Positions 46,386-55,839 of a stretch of DNA of 64,000 bases are shown one piece after another. The position numbers and the translations under genes were made by a program. The DNA comes from Sphingomonas sp. HMP6 (lineage in GTDB: Bacteria; Pseudomonadota; Alphaproteobacteria; Sphingomonadales; Sphingomonadaceae): positions 1,797,501 to 1,861,500 of the forward strand of contig NZ_AP022672.1 of assembly GCF_013374095.1 (NCBI RefSeq), given 5' to 3'. Position 1 is the first letter of the stretch. Each line of letters opens with the position of its first letter. Below the pieces are notes generated by a model, which saw only the letters and a program-made list of their open reading frames with translations, was not told where the DNA came from and searched no databases.

Positions 46386-46479
46386 GGTCGCGGCTCATGA
46401 CGCAAATCGCGCAGCAACGCCAGACACGAAAACGGCGCGGGGATTGCTCCCGGCGCCGTGTTGCGATCGAAGTATCGGC

Positions 46480-46872
46480 TCAGCGGCAAACGCGGACCCG
46501 AACGACCTCATCATAATAGGGATCGTAGCGCCGCTCTACGAAACAGCGGTTGTACCCGCCACGACGCTGATAGGCATAATAGCCGTCCATCGGATAATAA
46601 TTGTGCGAGCGGTAATAGCGATCGTCATAATAGGGATCGAACCCCTGCTGCCGATAATAATCGTCGCGGTAGCGATCGTTGCGGTTCGAAGCGATCGCTG
46701 CGCCGATTGCCAGACCGGCGATACCCGCGACGATCGCGGTACCGCCATTGTCGCGGTCGTAGTGGCGATACCCGCCGCCGCGCCAGCGCTGCGCCTCAGC
46801 CGGAGCCGCTGCCGTTAGCGCAGTCGCGCCGAGCGCCACGGCGAGACCGATCTTCTTCATGATGACGTTCAT
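46480..46872 (-). CDS. Secreted Tyr/Arg-rich small protein with glycine-zipper-like segment
   Basis: The 130-residue protein has a signal peptide (about residues 1-28, ending AEAQ), a Gly/Ala hydrophobic stretch (AIVAGIAGLAIGAAIASNR) like a glycine zipper, and then a Tyr, Arg and Asp-rich tail (RYRDDYYRQQGFDPYYDD) ending in a paired-Cys region (CFVERR...VCR). The ATG at 46872 has a near-perfect SD (GAGGAGG). It is probably an envelope protein of unknown role; similar low-complexity proteins are common in sphingomonads. Confidence 0.75.
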   Translation of the reverse strand: MNVIMKKIGLAVALGATALTAAAPAEAQRWRGGGYRHYDRDNGGTAIVAGIAGLAIGAAIASNRNDRYRDDYYRQQGFDPYYDDRYYRSHNYYPMDGYYAYQRRGGYNRCFVERRYDPYYDEVVRVRVCR

Positions 46873-47015
46873 TGCAAAACCTCCTCGTTCCAGCCGCCGT
46901 GCGTGCATCGCCAAAGAACGCACCAACGGGTTAGGCTGTTGCATCGACTAGCCGAGTCGCCCTGAATAGCTGCGGAACGTCGCGTTTAACCGGCGTTCAG
47001 CGAAGGAGACAAACA

Positions 47016-47423
47016 TTGGCCTTCTGGCTGTTGAAATCCGAACCCGAAACCTACGGCTGGCACGATCTGCTGGCCGAGGGGCGAACCGAATGGACCGGCG
47101 TGCGCAATCCCGCTGCAGCGCTGCATTTGAAGGCGATGCAGGTCGGCGATCGGGCTTTCTTCTATCACAGCGGCAAGCCCAAGGAGATCGTCGGCACGGT
47201 TGAAGTGATGCGCACCGCGCAGCAGGATGGCGAGGAAGCGCGCTGGGTCTCGGTCGAGATCGCGCCGCTCGGGGCATTGGAGTGGCCCGTAACGCTGGCG
47301 GCGATCAAGGCCGATCCGGCACTCGCCGGAATGGAGCTGCTGCGCCAGTCGCGGCTCAGCGTGTCGCCGGTGCGGGAGCAGGAATGGGATGTGATACTGC
47401 GCGCCGGAACGCCGCCGCTCTAA
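47016..47423 (+). CDS. EVE domain-containing protein
   Basis: The 135-residue protein is a single EVE (PUA-like) domain: FWLLKSEPETYGWHDLLAEG, TGVRNPAAALHLKAMQVGD, FFYHSGKPKEIVGTVEV and the C-terminal RQSRLSVSPV. Such proteins bind modified bases in nucleic acid. The start codon is TTG at 47016 with SD AAGGAG 7 nt upstream, which agrees with the family start. It overlaps the convergent DUF2269 gene by 4 nt. Confidence 0.92.
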   Translation: MAFWLLKSEPETYGWHDLLAEGRTEWTGVRNPAAALHLKAMQVGDRAFFYHSGKPKEIVGTVEVMRTAQQDGEEARWVSVEIAPLGALEWPVTLAAIKADPALAGMELLRQSRLSVSPVREQEWDVILRAGTPPL

Positions 47424-47893
47424 AACCCGTTCGGCTTGACCACCATCACCCACGCCGCCGCCACCAACGGCACGGTGATCAACAGGCCGACGATGAACCA
47501 CCAGCGGCTGGCGCGCCAATAAGCGTCCGGAATGTCGCCGCCCGCCTGAAACCTCTTGGCCATGCGCGCCAGGCGGATTTGCAGCGGCACCAGGATGCCC
47601 AGCCACAGCAGCCCCGAGACGACGAACAGGATCTGACCCCACAACAGCCAGCGTTCGCCGACGAGATCCATCCGCGCGATCAGCGCTGCGCCGTAGCCGC
47701 CGATGATCGTCAGCGCGGCACCCCAGACGGTGAGGCTCCAGTCGGTCAAAGTGACGAGGCGTTGTCCGAAGCCGACGATCTTCGCGTCCTTGCTGCGATC
47801 GGCAAAGAATTTCCAGATCGCGGTCGCGGTGACGTTGCCGAGCAGCATGATGATGCCGATGATGTGGATGAATTTCGCGGTTTCGTACGCCAT
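47420..47893 (-). CDS. DUF2269 family integral membrane protein
   Basis: The 157-residue inner-membrane protein has four predicted TM helices (KFIHIIGIIMLLGNVTATAIW; LTVWGAALTIIGGYGAALI; WLLWGQILFVVSGLLWLGIL; WWFIVGLLITVPLVAAAWVMVV). The conserved His and Asn in the first helix match the DUF2269 family. The function is not established for the family. Confidence 0.85.
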   Translation of the reverse strand: MAYETAKFIHIIGIIMLLGNVTATAIWKFFADRSKDAKIVGFGQRLVTLTDWSLTVWGAALTIIGGYGAALIARMDLVGERWLLWGQILFVVSGLLWLGILVPLQIRLARMAKRFQAGGDIPDAYWRASRWWFIVGLLITVPLVAAAWVMVVKPNGF

Positions 47894-47965
47894 GTACGGT
47901 TTCTATCCGCGATCCCGGCGCGATCAACCGCCAAAGCCAAGCGCGGTGTCGTAGATAACTCCCCC

Positions 47966-48055
47966 CCGTTCGGGCTAGGCCTGTCGAAGCCCTGCGTGCC
48001 ACAAGCGATGCCAGACGTGCGGCACGGGGCCCTTCGACAGGCTCAGGGCGAACGG
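47966..48055. repeat. 90-bp intergenic hairpin element, copy 3
   Basis: The ends and length are identical in design to the copies at 9067 and 38062 (CCGTTCGGGCTAGGC... / ...GGCTCAGGGCGAACGG). It lies between the DUF2269 gene start and the typA terminator. Confidence 0.9.
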
Positions 48056-48097
48056 GATGGGGGTGCAGCCTCGGCGAAACACCGTGCAGCGCAAATG

Positions 48098-48127
48098 AAA
48101 AGGGCCGGGCGTTCGCACGCCCGGCCC
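48098..48127 (-). terminator. Rho-independent terminator of typA
   Basis: Read on the minus strand, GGGCCGGGCG pairs perfectly with CGCCCGGCCC (10 bp, 6-nt loop) followed by TTTT. It starts about 25 nt after the typA stop. Confidence 0.88.
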
Positions 48128-48152
48128 CTTTCGCATTTCTATACCCCGAGGC

Positions 48153-49994
48153 TCAGCTCTGCAGCTTCGCCCGGCTGGCGCGCTTGCGCTCGTTCGCGTC
48201 GAGATACCGCTTGCGCAACCGGATCGACTTCGGCGTCACTTCGACCAACTCGTCATCGTCGATATAGGCAATCGCTTGCTCGAGCGTCGCGCGCTTCGGC
48301 GGGGTAAGACGCACGGTGTCGTCCTTGCCACTGACGCGGAAGTTGGTCAGCGCCTTGGTCTTCATCGGGTTGACTTCGAGATCGTCCGGCTTGGCATTCT
48401 CGCCGACGATCATGCCCTCGTACAGCGCCTCGCCGTGCGCGACGAACAGGATGCCGCGCTCTTCGAGCGGGCCGAGCGCGTAGGTATTGGCTTCGCCCGC
48501 TCCGTTCGAGATCAACACGCCGTTCTTGCGGCCTTCGATGTTGCCCTTGTGCGGCCCGTACTTCTCGAACAGCCGGTTCATGATGCCGGTGCCGCGCGTG
48601 TCCGACAGGAACTCGCCATGATAGCCGATCATGCCGCGCGACGGCGCGGAAAAGGTGATACGCGTCTTGCCGCCGACCGACGGACGCATGTCGGTCATCT
48701 CGGCCTTACGGATGTTCATCTTCTCGACGACCGTGCCCGAATATTCGTCGTCGACGTCGATGATGACGGTTTCGTACGGCTCGGTCTTCTTGCCGTCCTC
48801 ATCCTCGCCGAACAGCACGCGCGGGCGGCTGATGCCGAGTTCAAAGCCCTCGCGGCGCATCGTCTCGATCAACACGCCGAGCTGAAGCTCGCCGCGGCCG
48901 GCGACTTCGAAGCTGTCCTTGTCGGCCGCTTCGGTCACCTTCACGGCGACGTTCGACTCCGCTTCGCGGAACAGGCGCTCGCGGATCATGCGGCTGGTCA
49001 CCTTGGTGCCCTCACGGCCCGCCATCGGCGAATCGTTGACGGCGAAGCGCATCGACAGCGTCGGCGGATCGATCGGCTGGGCATGGAGCGGCTCGCTCAC
49101 GCTGGTGTCGGCGATCGTATCGGCGACGGTCGCGATCGACAGGCCGGCCAGGCTGATGATGTCGCCCGCTTTCGCTTCGTCGACCGGTACGCGGTCGAGA
49201 CCGCGGAACGACATGATCTTCGACGCGCGGCCGGTCTCGATGATCTTGCCGTCGTTGTTGAGCGCGTGGATCGGCTGGTTGACCTTGACCACGCCCGAAT
49301 TGACGCGGCCGGTGAGGATGCGGCCGAGGAACGGATCGCGATCGAGCAGCGTCACGAGGAAGGTGAACGGCACGCCGGCGACTTCCACCGCGGGGGGCGG
49401 AACGTGGGCGACGATCGTTTCGAACATCGGGATCAGCGTACCTTCGCGCGCGTCCATGTCGGTCGAGGCATAGCCGTTACGGCCCGAGGCGTAGAGCACG
49501 GGGAAATCGAGCTGCTCGTCATTCGCGTCCAAGGACACGAACAGGTCGAACACTTCGTCGAGCACTTCCTGGATGCGCGCGTCGTTGCGGTCGACCTTGT
49601 TGACGACGACGATTGGCTTCAGGCCGAGCGCCAGCGCCTTGCCGGTGACGAACTTGGTCTGCGGCATCGCGCCTTCCGACGAATCGACCAGCAGAACGAC
49701 GCCGTCGACCATCGACAGGATGCGCTCGACCTCACCGCCGAAATCGGCGTGGCCGGGGGTGTCGACGATGTTGATGCGGATGCTCTCGCTCGCACCCGGC
49801 GGGGTCCAATCGACCGATGTCGGCTTGGCGAGAATGGTGATGCCACGCTCTTTTTCGAGGTCGTTCGAATCCATCGCGCGCTCTTCGATGCGCTGATTGT
49901 CGCGGAAGGTGCCGGACTGACGGAACAATTGATCGACGAGAGTGGTCTTGCCATGATCGACGTGTGCGATGATGGCCACATTGCGGAGGCTCAT
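48153..49994 (-). CDS. typA: Translational GTPase TypA (BipA)
   Basis: The 613-residue ribosome-binding GTPase belongs to the EF-G-like translational family and helps growth under stress and cold. The G-motifs are [14 protein letters not shown] (G1), ERGITIL (G2), DTPGHADF (G3) and VNKVDRNDA (G4). Domain II and the TypA C-terminal domain ([18 protein letters not shown], and [14 protein letters not shown]) follow. The C-terminus is rich in Arg/Lys as usual. A terminator lies downstream. Confidence 0.96.
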   Translation of the reverse strand: MSLRNVAIIAHVDHGKTTLVDQLFRQSGTFRDNQRIEERAMDSNDLEKERGITILAKPTSVDWTPPGASESIRINIVDTPGHADFGGEVERILSMVDGVVLLVDSSEGAMPQTKFVTGKALALGLKPIVVVNKVDRNDARIQEVLDEVFDLFVSLDANDEQLDFPVLYASGRNGYASTDMDAREGTLIPMFETIVAHVPPPAVEVAGVPFTFLVTLLDRDPFLGRILTGRVNSGVVKVNQPIHALNNDGKIIETGRASKIMSFRGLDRVPVDEAKAGDIISLAGLSIATVADTIADTSVSEPLHAQPIDPPTLSMRFAVNDSPMAGREGTKVTSRMIRERLFREAESNVAVKVTEAADKDSFEVAGRGELQLGVLIETMRREGFELGISRPRVLFGEDEDGKKTEPYETVIIDVDDEYSGTVVEKMNIRKAEMTDMRPSVGGKTRITFSAPSRGMIGYHGEFLSDTRGTGIMNRLFEKYGPHKGNIEGRKNGVLISNGAGEANTYALGPLEERGILFVAHGEALYEGMIVGENAKPDDLEVNPMKTKALTNFRVSGKDDTVRLTPPKRATLEQAIAYIDDDELVEVTPKSIRLRKRYLDANERKRASRAKLQS

Positions 49995-50114
49995 AGGTGT
50001 GTCCGGTGCTTTAGCTTGAGATGTAGCGCGCGCCCCTAGCGCAAATGTTGCACGGCAACAAGGTGCGCGAGCAGGCGGGCGGGCGCGCCGGTTCGCGCCG
50101 CCCGCCCGACCGGA

Positions 50115-52490
50115 TCAGAATTTGCCGCCGATTTCGATCCCGTACACGCGCGGCTCGCCGCGAATGTAGCTGGGAATGCCGAAGCCGCCGCCGGTATTGC
50201 CTGCGTCGATCAGATACTTTTTGTTGAGCGCGTTGCGGGCGAAGCCGCCGATGCGATATTTCCCACCGGCCAATTCGACGCCCGCGCGGACGTTGACGAG
50301 CGTATAGCCGTCCTGGCTGATCGCCGGATTGTTCGGAAGCTCGAAGAACACCTTGCTTTGATAGGTGGCCGAGGGCGTCGCGTAGATCGTCATGCTGCCG
50401 ACCGGCGCACGCAGCGTGATGCCGCCCGAGGCGCTATATTTCGGCTGGAGCCGGAATTGCGCGCCGGAGAAGGCGCCGGTGGCGGCATTCTTCTCGATCT
50501 TGCCATCGACATAAGCGAAGTTGCCGAACACGTTCACGAACCGCCCGAGCTTGAGGTTGCCCTCGAACTCGACACCGGGGTTGCGCGCTCTGCCCGCGCT
50601 TTGCGTGGTCGTCACGCCGTTATTGGTGACCGAAACCTGGAAGCCATTATAGGTCTGATAGAACACGCCGAGCGACCCGGTGAACGGGCCGACCTTGCCC
50701 TTGATCCCGGCTTCATAGTTCCACACCACTTCGTCGGGCACGACTTGAAGGTTGGGTACCACGACCCCGCCGATATTTGCCCCATTGAGCTGCACCACCG
50801 GCGACCGGCGGCCCTTGCTGATCGTCGCATAGACATTCACGCTGTCCGTCACGCGATACAGCACGTTCGCGCGCGGCAGGACTGCGGTGAAGCTCTTCCG
50901 CGCGGTGAAGATCTGGCCATTGGTATTGGCCGTGCCGAGCAGGCTGGAGCGGATGCCGAGCGACGCGAGAATCGTCGAATTAGGCTGAACCGAGCTATAG
51001 CCGGATTTGCGCTGTTCGATCAGCAGCCGGGCCCCTGCGGTGATTTCCAGCCGCGGGGTCGGGAGCCAGGTGCCGTCGGCAAAGACCGAATAGGTATCGT
51101 TGGTGCCATAATTGGTGAACACCGACTGATACGGAAGCTGCGTTGCCGCACCACCGGTGAGCACCGCGGTCGCGCGCGCCGCCGTCACCGTGCCATTGGC
51201 CGCGACGCAGCCCGCGACGCCCGCGTTAGCAAGGGAAGTGCGAATCGCCGCAAAATTCGGCGAGACCGAGCAGCCGAGGTACGTGCCTTCCTCGGTCGAG
51301 AAAGGAACGCGCTGCAAATTGTTTTCGAAGAAGGCGTTCCAGCCGAACGACGCACGATATTTGTCGCCCGTGAAGTTGAAACGGCCTTCATGGCTCCACT
51401 GATCGCCGCGCGCATCCTCGGCGAATTCGAGGTACCAGGCCGGACCGCCATCGGCATCGAACACTTCGTTGCTGTTGAACTTGCGATAGCCGTTGACGGT
51501 GGTGAAGCTGACGCCCGGCGCAAGCTGTGCGGTGACGGTTAGATTGGCGTCGTACACGTCGCGCTTCAGGCCGAGCTTGGCGTCACCGAGCACCGCCGCG
51601 CTGAACGGCGAGCCCGACAGTTCGGCATAGCTATAGTCGCCGCCATTGCCGCCCGTCGGCGCCAGGGCCCGCGAGCGGAAAGCGGTGCCGGGGTTACGCT
51701 GACCGTCATAGGTTAGCACCAGGCTGGCGGTGAGCGCATCGGTCGGCGCCCAGCGCAGCGAGCCGCGCACGCCGCGCTGATCCTGACCGTTCAGATCGTC
51801 CTGATTGATCTTGCCCTGATTCTGATTGGGGACATTCGGGTCGCCGGCGATGTTGCGAACAAAGCCATCGTGATATTTGTAGGCGAAGGCGAGACGGCCG
51901 GCGAGCGTGTCGTTGCCGACATTGACGAAGCCCGAGACCTGGCTGCGGTTGAAATTTCCGTAGGAGCCATTGAGTTCAGCCGAGGTTCCCGCGCGCGGCT
52001 GTGCCGAAATGATGTTGACCGCGCCGACTGCCGATGCGGTGCCGAACAGCGTTGCCTGCGGCCCCTTCACCACTTCGAAGCGCTCGAGATCGTACAGATC
52101 CTGATACGCACCGCGTGTGCGCGAGACGTCGATGCCATTGTAATAGAGCGAAACGCGCGCGCCCTGCTGCGACGAACCGCTGTCCGAGGTGATGCCGCGG
52201 ATGACGAACCCGGGGTTGTTGGCGCTCTGCTCCTGAATGCGCAGGCCGGGGATATAGAGCGCGACTTCGGCGAGCGAATTGACCCCGAGTTCCTGCATCT
52301 TCGCGCCGGTGACCGCGGTGACGGTGATCGGCACGTCCTGGATCTTCTGTTCCCGCTTCTGCGCGGTAACAACGATGTCGGGGCCGCTTGCCTCCGGCTC
52401 GGTCGGCTGCACCGCCGATTGGGCGAGCGCCGCGGTGGAGCAGCAGCCGAGCAAGGTGCCGACAAGAACGAGCGAGAACGAACGACGCAT
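50115..52490 (-). CDS. TonB-dependent receptor (outer membrane)
   Basis: The 791-residue transporter has a signal peptide (about residues 1-23, ending AALA), a TonB-box-like GPDIVVTAQKRE, and a plug domain with IPGLRIQEQSANNPGFVIRG read in parts and LERFEVVKGPQATLFG. The barrel ends in YGIEIGGKF with the C-terminal Phe. The plug type (DVPITVTAVTG) is that of the large sphingomonad receptor group linked to uptake of aromatic or other organic compounds; the ligand is unknown. It is divergent from the TelA gene with a 172-nt shared promoter region. Confidence 0.93.
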   Translation of the reverse strand: MRRSFSLVLVGTLLGCCSTAALAQSAVQPTEPEASGPDIVVTAQKREQKIQDVPITVTAVTGAKMQELGVNSLAEVALYIPGLRIQEQSANNPGFVIRGITSDSGSSQQGARVSLYYNGIDVSRTRGAYQDLYDLERFEVVKGPQATLFGTASAVGAVNIISAQPRAGTSAELNGSYGNFNRSQVSGFVNVGNDTLAGRLAFAYKYHDGFVRNIAGDPNVPNQNQGKINQDDLNGQDQRGVRGSLRWAPTDALTASLVLTYDGQRNPGTAFRSRALAPTGGNGGDYSYAELSGSPFSAAVLGDAKLGLKRDVYDANLTVTAQLAPGVSFTTVNGYRKFNSNEVFDADGGPAWYLEFAEDARGDQWSHEGRFNFTGDKYRASFGWNAFFENNLQRVPFSTEEGTYLGCSVSPNFAAIRTSLANAGVAGCVAANGTVTAARATAVLTGGAATQLPYQSVFTNYGTNDTYSVFADGTWLPTPRLEITAGARLLIEQRKSGYSSVQPNSTILASLGIRSSLLGTANTNGQIFTARKSFTAVLPRANVLYRVTDSVNVYATISKGRRSPVVQLNGANIGGVVVPNLQVVPDEVVWNYEAGIKGKVGPFTGSLGVFYQTYNGFQVSVTNNGVTTTQSAGRARNPGVEFEGNLKLGRFVNVFGNFAYVDGKIEKNAATGAFSGAQFRLQPKYSASGGITLRAPVGSMTIYATPSATYQSKVFFELPNNPAISQDGYTLVNVRAGVELAGGKYRIGGFARNALNKKYLIDAGNTGGGFGIPSYIRGEPRVYGIEIGGKF

Positions 52491-52662
52491 TACGCAAAAC
52501 CCCTTTGGTGTTTGAATTGTTGCGGTGCGGTATCGATCGTATGCGACGCGTTCGCGTCGTTTCGGTGAAAGTTACGTGACGGAACGCGTATTACCATAAC
52601 GACACACTTGAACCGGACGGCGATCCGCTTCATCTAGAGGCGACATTGGCCGGAGTGACGAG

Positions 52663-53862
52663 ATGGCGACCGCTACAGATACCGAAACAAGCGATCTGGT
52701 GCTGACCCCGCCCACCCCGGTACCAGTGGTGTCGCCGGAAAAGGCGATCGGGCTGGTGCCAATCGAAGATGGCGTGCGCTCAAAACTGCAGACCAAGGTT
52801 GCCGATTTCGTCGACGATCTGATCGCGCAGGACGTGAACTCACCCGAATTCGGCAAGCGCGTCGATGCGATCGCGGCGATGGGGCAGAAGGAAATCCGCG
52901 CGGCAGCCGACCAGTCGAACCGCTTCCTCGATCGCCCGGTGAAGGCGATGGACGGCGAAAGTGGCGTCGGCGCCGATTTGACCGAGCTGCGTCGCACGAT
53001 CGAAAAGCTCGACCCGAGCGTCAACGGCAAGCTGATCTCGGGTCGCGGGATGATGAGCAAGCTGTTCGGCGGCGGGCTCAACACCTATTTCGACAAATAT
53101 CGCTCTTCGCAGTCGCACATCGCAGCGATCCTCAAGACCTTGTCGCGCGGCAAGGACGAATTGCTGATGGACAATGCCGCGATCGACACCGAGCGCGCCA
53201 ATCTGTGGACCGCGATGGGGCGGCTCGAACAGATGATCGTGCTGTCGAAGGAAATGGATGCGCGGCTGGAAGAGAAAGCCAACGACCTCGACCACACCGA
53301 TCCGGCCAAGGCGAAAGCGATCCGCGAGAGCGCCTTGTTCTATGTGCGCCAACGCACGCAGGATCTGCTGACGCAAATGGCGGTGACGGTGCAAGGCTAT
53401 CTCGCGCTCGATCTGGTCAAGAAGAACAATATCGAACTGGTGAAGGGTGTCGATCGCGCGTCGACCACGACCGTTAGCGCGCTGCGTACGGCGGTCACGG
53501 TAGCGCAAGCACTCGCCAACCAGAAATTGGTGCTCGACCAGATTACCGCGCTCAATTCGACCACCGCAAACATCATCGATGCTACCGGCAAGCTGCTCAA
53601 ATCGCAGACCGCGACGATCCACGAGCAAGCCGCCGCCGCGACCATCCCGGTCGAGACGCTGCAGCGCGCGTTCCAGAACATCTATGACACGATGGACGCG
53701 ATCGATTCGTTCAAGGCCAAGGCGCTGGTGTCGATGAAGGCGACGGTCGGGACGCTGTCGACCGAGGTCGAGAAATCGAAGGGTTATATCGCGCGGGCCG
53801 AGGGCGCGGCGCAGAACCAGCTTTCCGGTCCTACCGAAGGCTTCAAGCTGGAGGCGGAGTGA
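52663..53862 (+). CDS. TelA family protein (toxic anion resistance)
   Basis: The 399-residue soluble, mostly helical protein matches the TelA family throughout: SKLQTKVADFVDDLIAQD, NRFLDRPVKAM, LSRGKDELLMDNAAIDTERANLW read in parts, and NQKLVLDQITALNSTT. Family members are linked to tellurite and other envelope stress resistance, and their biochemical action is unclear. The next gene begins 4 nt after the stop and is a membrane protein, a pairing also seen for telA and xpaC in other bacteria. Confidence 0.9.
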   Translation: MATATDTETSDLVLTPPTPVPVVSPEKAIGLVPIEDGVRSKLQTKVADFVDDLIAQDVNSPEFGKRVDAIAAMGQKEIRAAADQSNRFLDRPVKAMDGESGVGADLTELRRTIEKLDPSVNGKLISGRGMMSKLFGGGLNTYFDKYRSSQSHIAAILKTLSRGKDELLMDNAAIDTERANLWTAMGRLEQMIVLSKEMDARLEEKANDLDHTDPAKAKAIRESALFYVRQRTQDLLTQMAVTVQGYLALDLVKKNNIELVKGVDRASTTTVSALRTAVTVAQALANQKLVLDQITALNSTTANIIDATGKLLKSQTATIHEQAAAATIPVETLQRAFQNIYDTMDAIDSFKAKALVSMKATVGTLSTEVEKSKGYIARAEGAAQNQLSGPTEGFKLEAE

Positions 53863-53866
53863 TGCC

Positions 53867-54565
53867 GTGAGCGATGTCGACCGCCAGATTGCCCGCGCCG
53901 GTGAATTGCTCGACCGCACCCGCGCCGAGCGGCGCGCGATGGTGGCGCAGCGTCGGCGGGGGACTTCGGTTGCCAAGAGGTTTGCGGTGGCGGCCGGGGC
54001 GGATCTTGCGATCATTGTTGCGGCGATCCTGATCGGCTGGTTCGTGCCGCTTGGCATGGGCGGGGCCTTGCTGGTGGGTGCGCTATTGATCCTGGTCACG
54101 CTGTTCGCCTTGTTTGCGAATTTCACGCCGACGGTGCGCGCCGAGCAGCTTCCAGCCGTGCCGCTCAAATTGCTGCCGTCGCGCACCGGCGAATGGCTCG
54201 ATACGCAGCGCAAGGCCCTGCCCGCGCCGGCGCAGACGCTGGTCGACGGGATCGGCGTACGGCTCGATATGCTGTCGCCGCAGCTCGCGACGCTCGACGA
54301 GCAGCAACCGGCCGCTGCTGAATTGCGCAAACTGATCGGCGAGCAATTGCCCGACCTGCTGCGCGATTACGCCAAGGTGCCGCCTGCGTTGCGTAGCGTG
54401 GCGCGCAACGGGAAAAGCCCGGACGCACAACTGGCCGAAAGCCTGCGCCTGATCGACGCGGAGATCGGCGAGATGTCCGAGCATATCGCGCAGGGCGATC
54501 TCGATTCGCTGGCGACGCGCGGGCGGTTTCTGGAGATCAAATATCGCGACGACCGGGGGGTTTAG
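53867..54565 (+). CDS. Membrane protein paired with TelA, possibly XpaC-like
   Basis: The 232-residue protein starts with GTG 4 nt after telA. It has a basic N-terminus and two hydrophobic helices (LAIIVAAILIGWFVPLGMGG, ALLVGALLILVTLFALFAN). A cytosolic helical region of about 140 residues follows, ending in a segment (SLRLIDAEIGEMSEHIAQGDLDSL, read in parts) resembling the C-terminus of XpaC proteins. The gene order supports an XpaC-type partner, but overall similarity is weak and the call is an inference. Confidence 0.6.
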   Translation: MSDVDRQIARAGELLDRTRAERRAMVAQRRRGTSVAKRFAVAAGADLAIIVAAILIGWFVPLGMGGALLVGALLILVTLFALFANFTPTVRAEQLPAVPLKLLPSRTGEWLDTQRKALPAPAQTLVDGIGVRLDMLSPQLATLDEQQPAAAELRKLIGEQLPDLLRDYAKVPPALRSVARNGKSPDAQLAESLRLIDAEIGEMSEHIAQGDLDSLATRGRFLEIKYRDDRGV

Positions 54566-54610
54566 GGTTCCGCAGGACCCAACCCCACACGTTAGAGAGC
54601 GTTCAAGCCG

Positions 54611-55036
54611 TTACCGCTCCACCGCCCGCGCGCAGAGTACCAGCACGCGGACCTTGCCCTCGCTGCGATCGCCGAACATCTGCGTCGCGGTGCCGAGTTT
54701 CATCGTGCGGACGGTGTCGCGCAAAGCAGGCGGAAGTGCGGTAAGCGGCACGCCCGCAGCATCGGCCACGCTGGCGCCGACGGTCTTGGCGACCCCAGCG
54801 ACATCGGCGCAGGAGAAGATGCCAAGCGACGCCTGCTGAAACGCCGCGATCTTGTCAGCAATCGCTTTCTCATCGCCCGCGGGATCGACCGCGACCGTCA
54901 TCTGCTTGACGGTGACCAGCACCAGCTTGGGCGTGGCCTTTTTGGGGGCGGGCTTTGGCGCGGCGGCGAGCGCAAAGGGCGCTATCAACGAGATCGCGAG
55001 CGCGGCGATCGAAAGGCGAGTCAGGGTCTTGGTCAT
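54611..55036 (-). CDS. Secreted protein resembling the C-terminal part of SurA
   Basis: The 141-residue product has a signal peptide (about residues 1-24) and a basic Pro/Lys linker (KPAPKKATPK). The remaining domain reads like the end of sphingomonad SurA chaperones: a Cys followed by DVAGVAKTVG, then LTALPPALRDTVRTMKLGTATQ and a final VRVLVLCAR. No parvulin core is present. It could be a small periplasmic chaperone-like domain. I chose the ATG at 55036 because the signal peptide begins there. The family call is low-confidence. Confidence 0.55.
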   Translation of the reverse strand: MTKTLTRLSIAALAISLIAPFALAAAPKPAPKKATPKLVLVTVKQMTVAVDPAGDEKAIADKIAAFQQASLGIFSCADVAGVAKTVGASVADAAGVPLTALPPALRDTVRTMKLGTATQMFGDRSEGKVRVLVLCARAVER

Positions 55037-55059
55037 CGGGTTGCTCCTGCGGCACGTGC

Positions 55060-55839
55060 TCATCGGACGGACAACGCCTTGGCCCGTTCCGCCAGCCGCG
55101 CGACGGCGGCGGCATGGATCGCGGGCGTGGTCGCGAGTACGCCGAATGCCTGAGCGCTGGCCGTGTTGAAGCTAAGCTGAACGCCGTGCGCATCGGTCAC
55201 GGTCGCGCCCGCCTCGGCCGCGATCAGCGCGGCGGCGGCGATATCCCATTCATTGCCCCAACGCAGCGTCGCGACCATGTCCGCCTCGTCAGCGGCGACC
55301 ATCGCGATGCGAAGCGCGATCGAATTGGGCTTGGCGACGGCGACCAGATCGCTGTCCTTGGGCAAAGCGTCGATCGGCACGCGCGCGCCGGCCAGGTCGC
55401 GTCGGCTGCCGACCTGCACCGACACGCCGTTGCGCAGCGCCCCCTGCCCGACCGCGGCGGACCAGATTTCCCCACGCGCGGGCGCATCGAGCACGCCGAT
55501 CGTGACTCGGCCCGCCTCGGCCAGCGCGATCGAGATCGCCCAGCCATCGCGCCCGCGAATAAAATCCCGCGTGCCGTCAATCGGATCGACCACCCAGACC
55601 TGGCCGCACGTCAGGCGATCGGCGGTGTCGATGGTTTCCTCAGATAGCCAGCCGGCATCGGGCAGCAAGGCGGACAGCCGCGCGCGGATCAGCGTGTTGA
55701 CGTCGAGATCGACCTGAGAAACCGGATCGCCCGGGCTCTTTTCCCAGCGGTGAAAGTCGGTGCGCCAGTGCGACAGAGCAAGCGCGCCGGCCTCGGCGGC
55801 GACCGCCGCGACCGCCTTAGCGAGGCCGGCTTCAGCCAC
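55060..55839 (-). CDS. cysQ: 3'(2'),5'-bisphosphate nucleotidase / inositol monophosphatase family (CysQ-like)
   Basis: The 259-residue cytosolic Mg-dependent phosphatase has the family metal-binding motifs DAGWLSEETID (Glu pair), WVVDPIDGTRDFI and the C-terminal WDIAAAALIAAEAGA. These fit CysQ, which removes 3'-phosphoadenosine 5'-phosphate formed in sulfur assimilation; inositol-phosphatase activity is the alternative. It overlaps the end of pmbA by 8 nt and is likely in the same operon. Confidence 0.82.
   Translation of the reverse strand: MAEAGLAKAVAAVAAEAGALALSHWRTDFHRWEKSPGDPVSQVDLDVNTLIRARLSALLPDAGWLSEETIDTADRLTCGQVWVVDPIDGTRDFIRGRDGWAISIALAEAGRVTIGVLDAPARGEIWSAAVGQGALRNGVSVQVGSRRDLAGARVPIDALPKDSDLVAVAKPNSIALRIAMVAADEADMVATLRWGNEWDIAAAALIAAEAGATVTDAHGVQLSFNTASAQAFGVLATTPAIHAAAVARLAERAKALSVR

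Noticed and set aside
48276..50039. 587-codon frame on the + strand
   Set aside because: It is antisense to typA, which is certain from its GTPase motifs.
52525..52565. Operator in the TonB receptor/TelA promoter region
   Set aside because: A short GACGCGTTCGCGTC palindrome exists, but such sequences are common by chance at this GC content.
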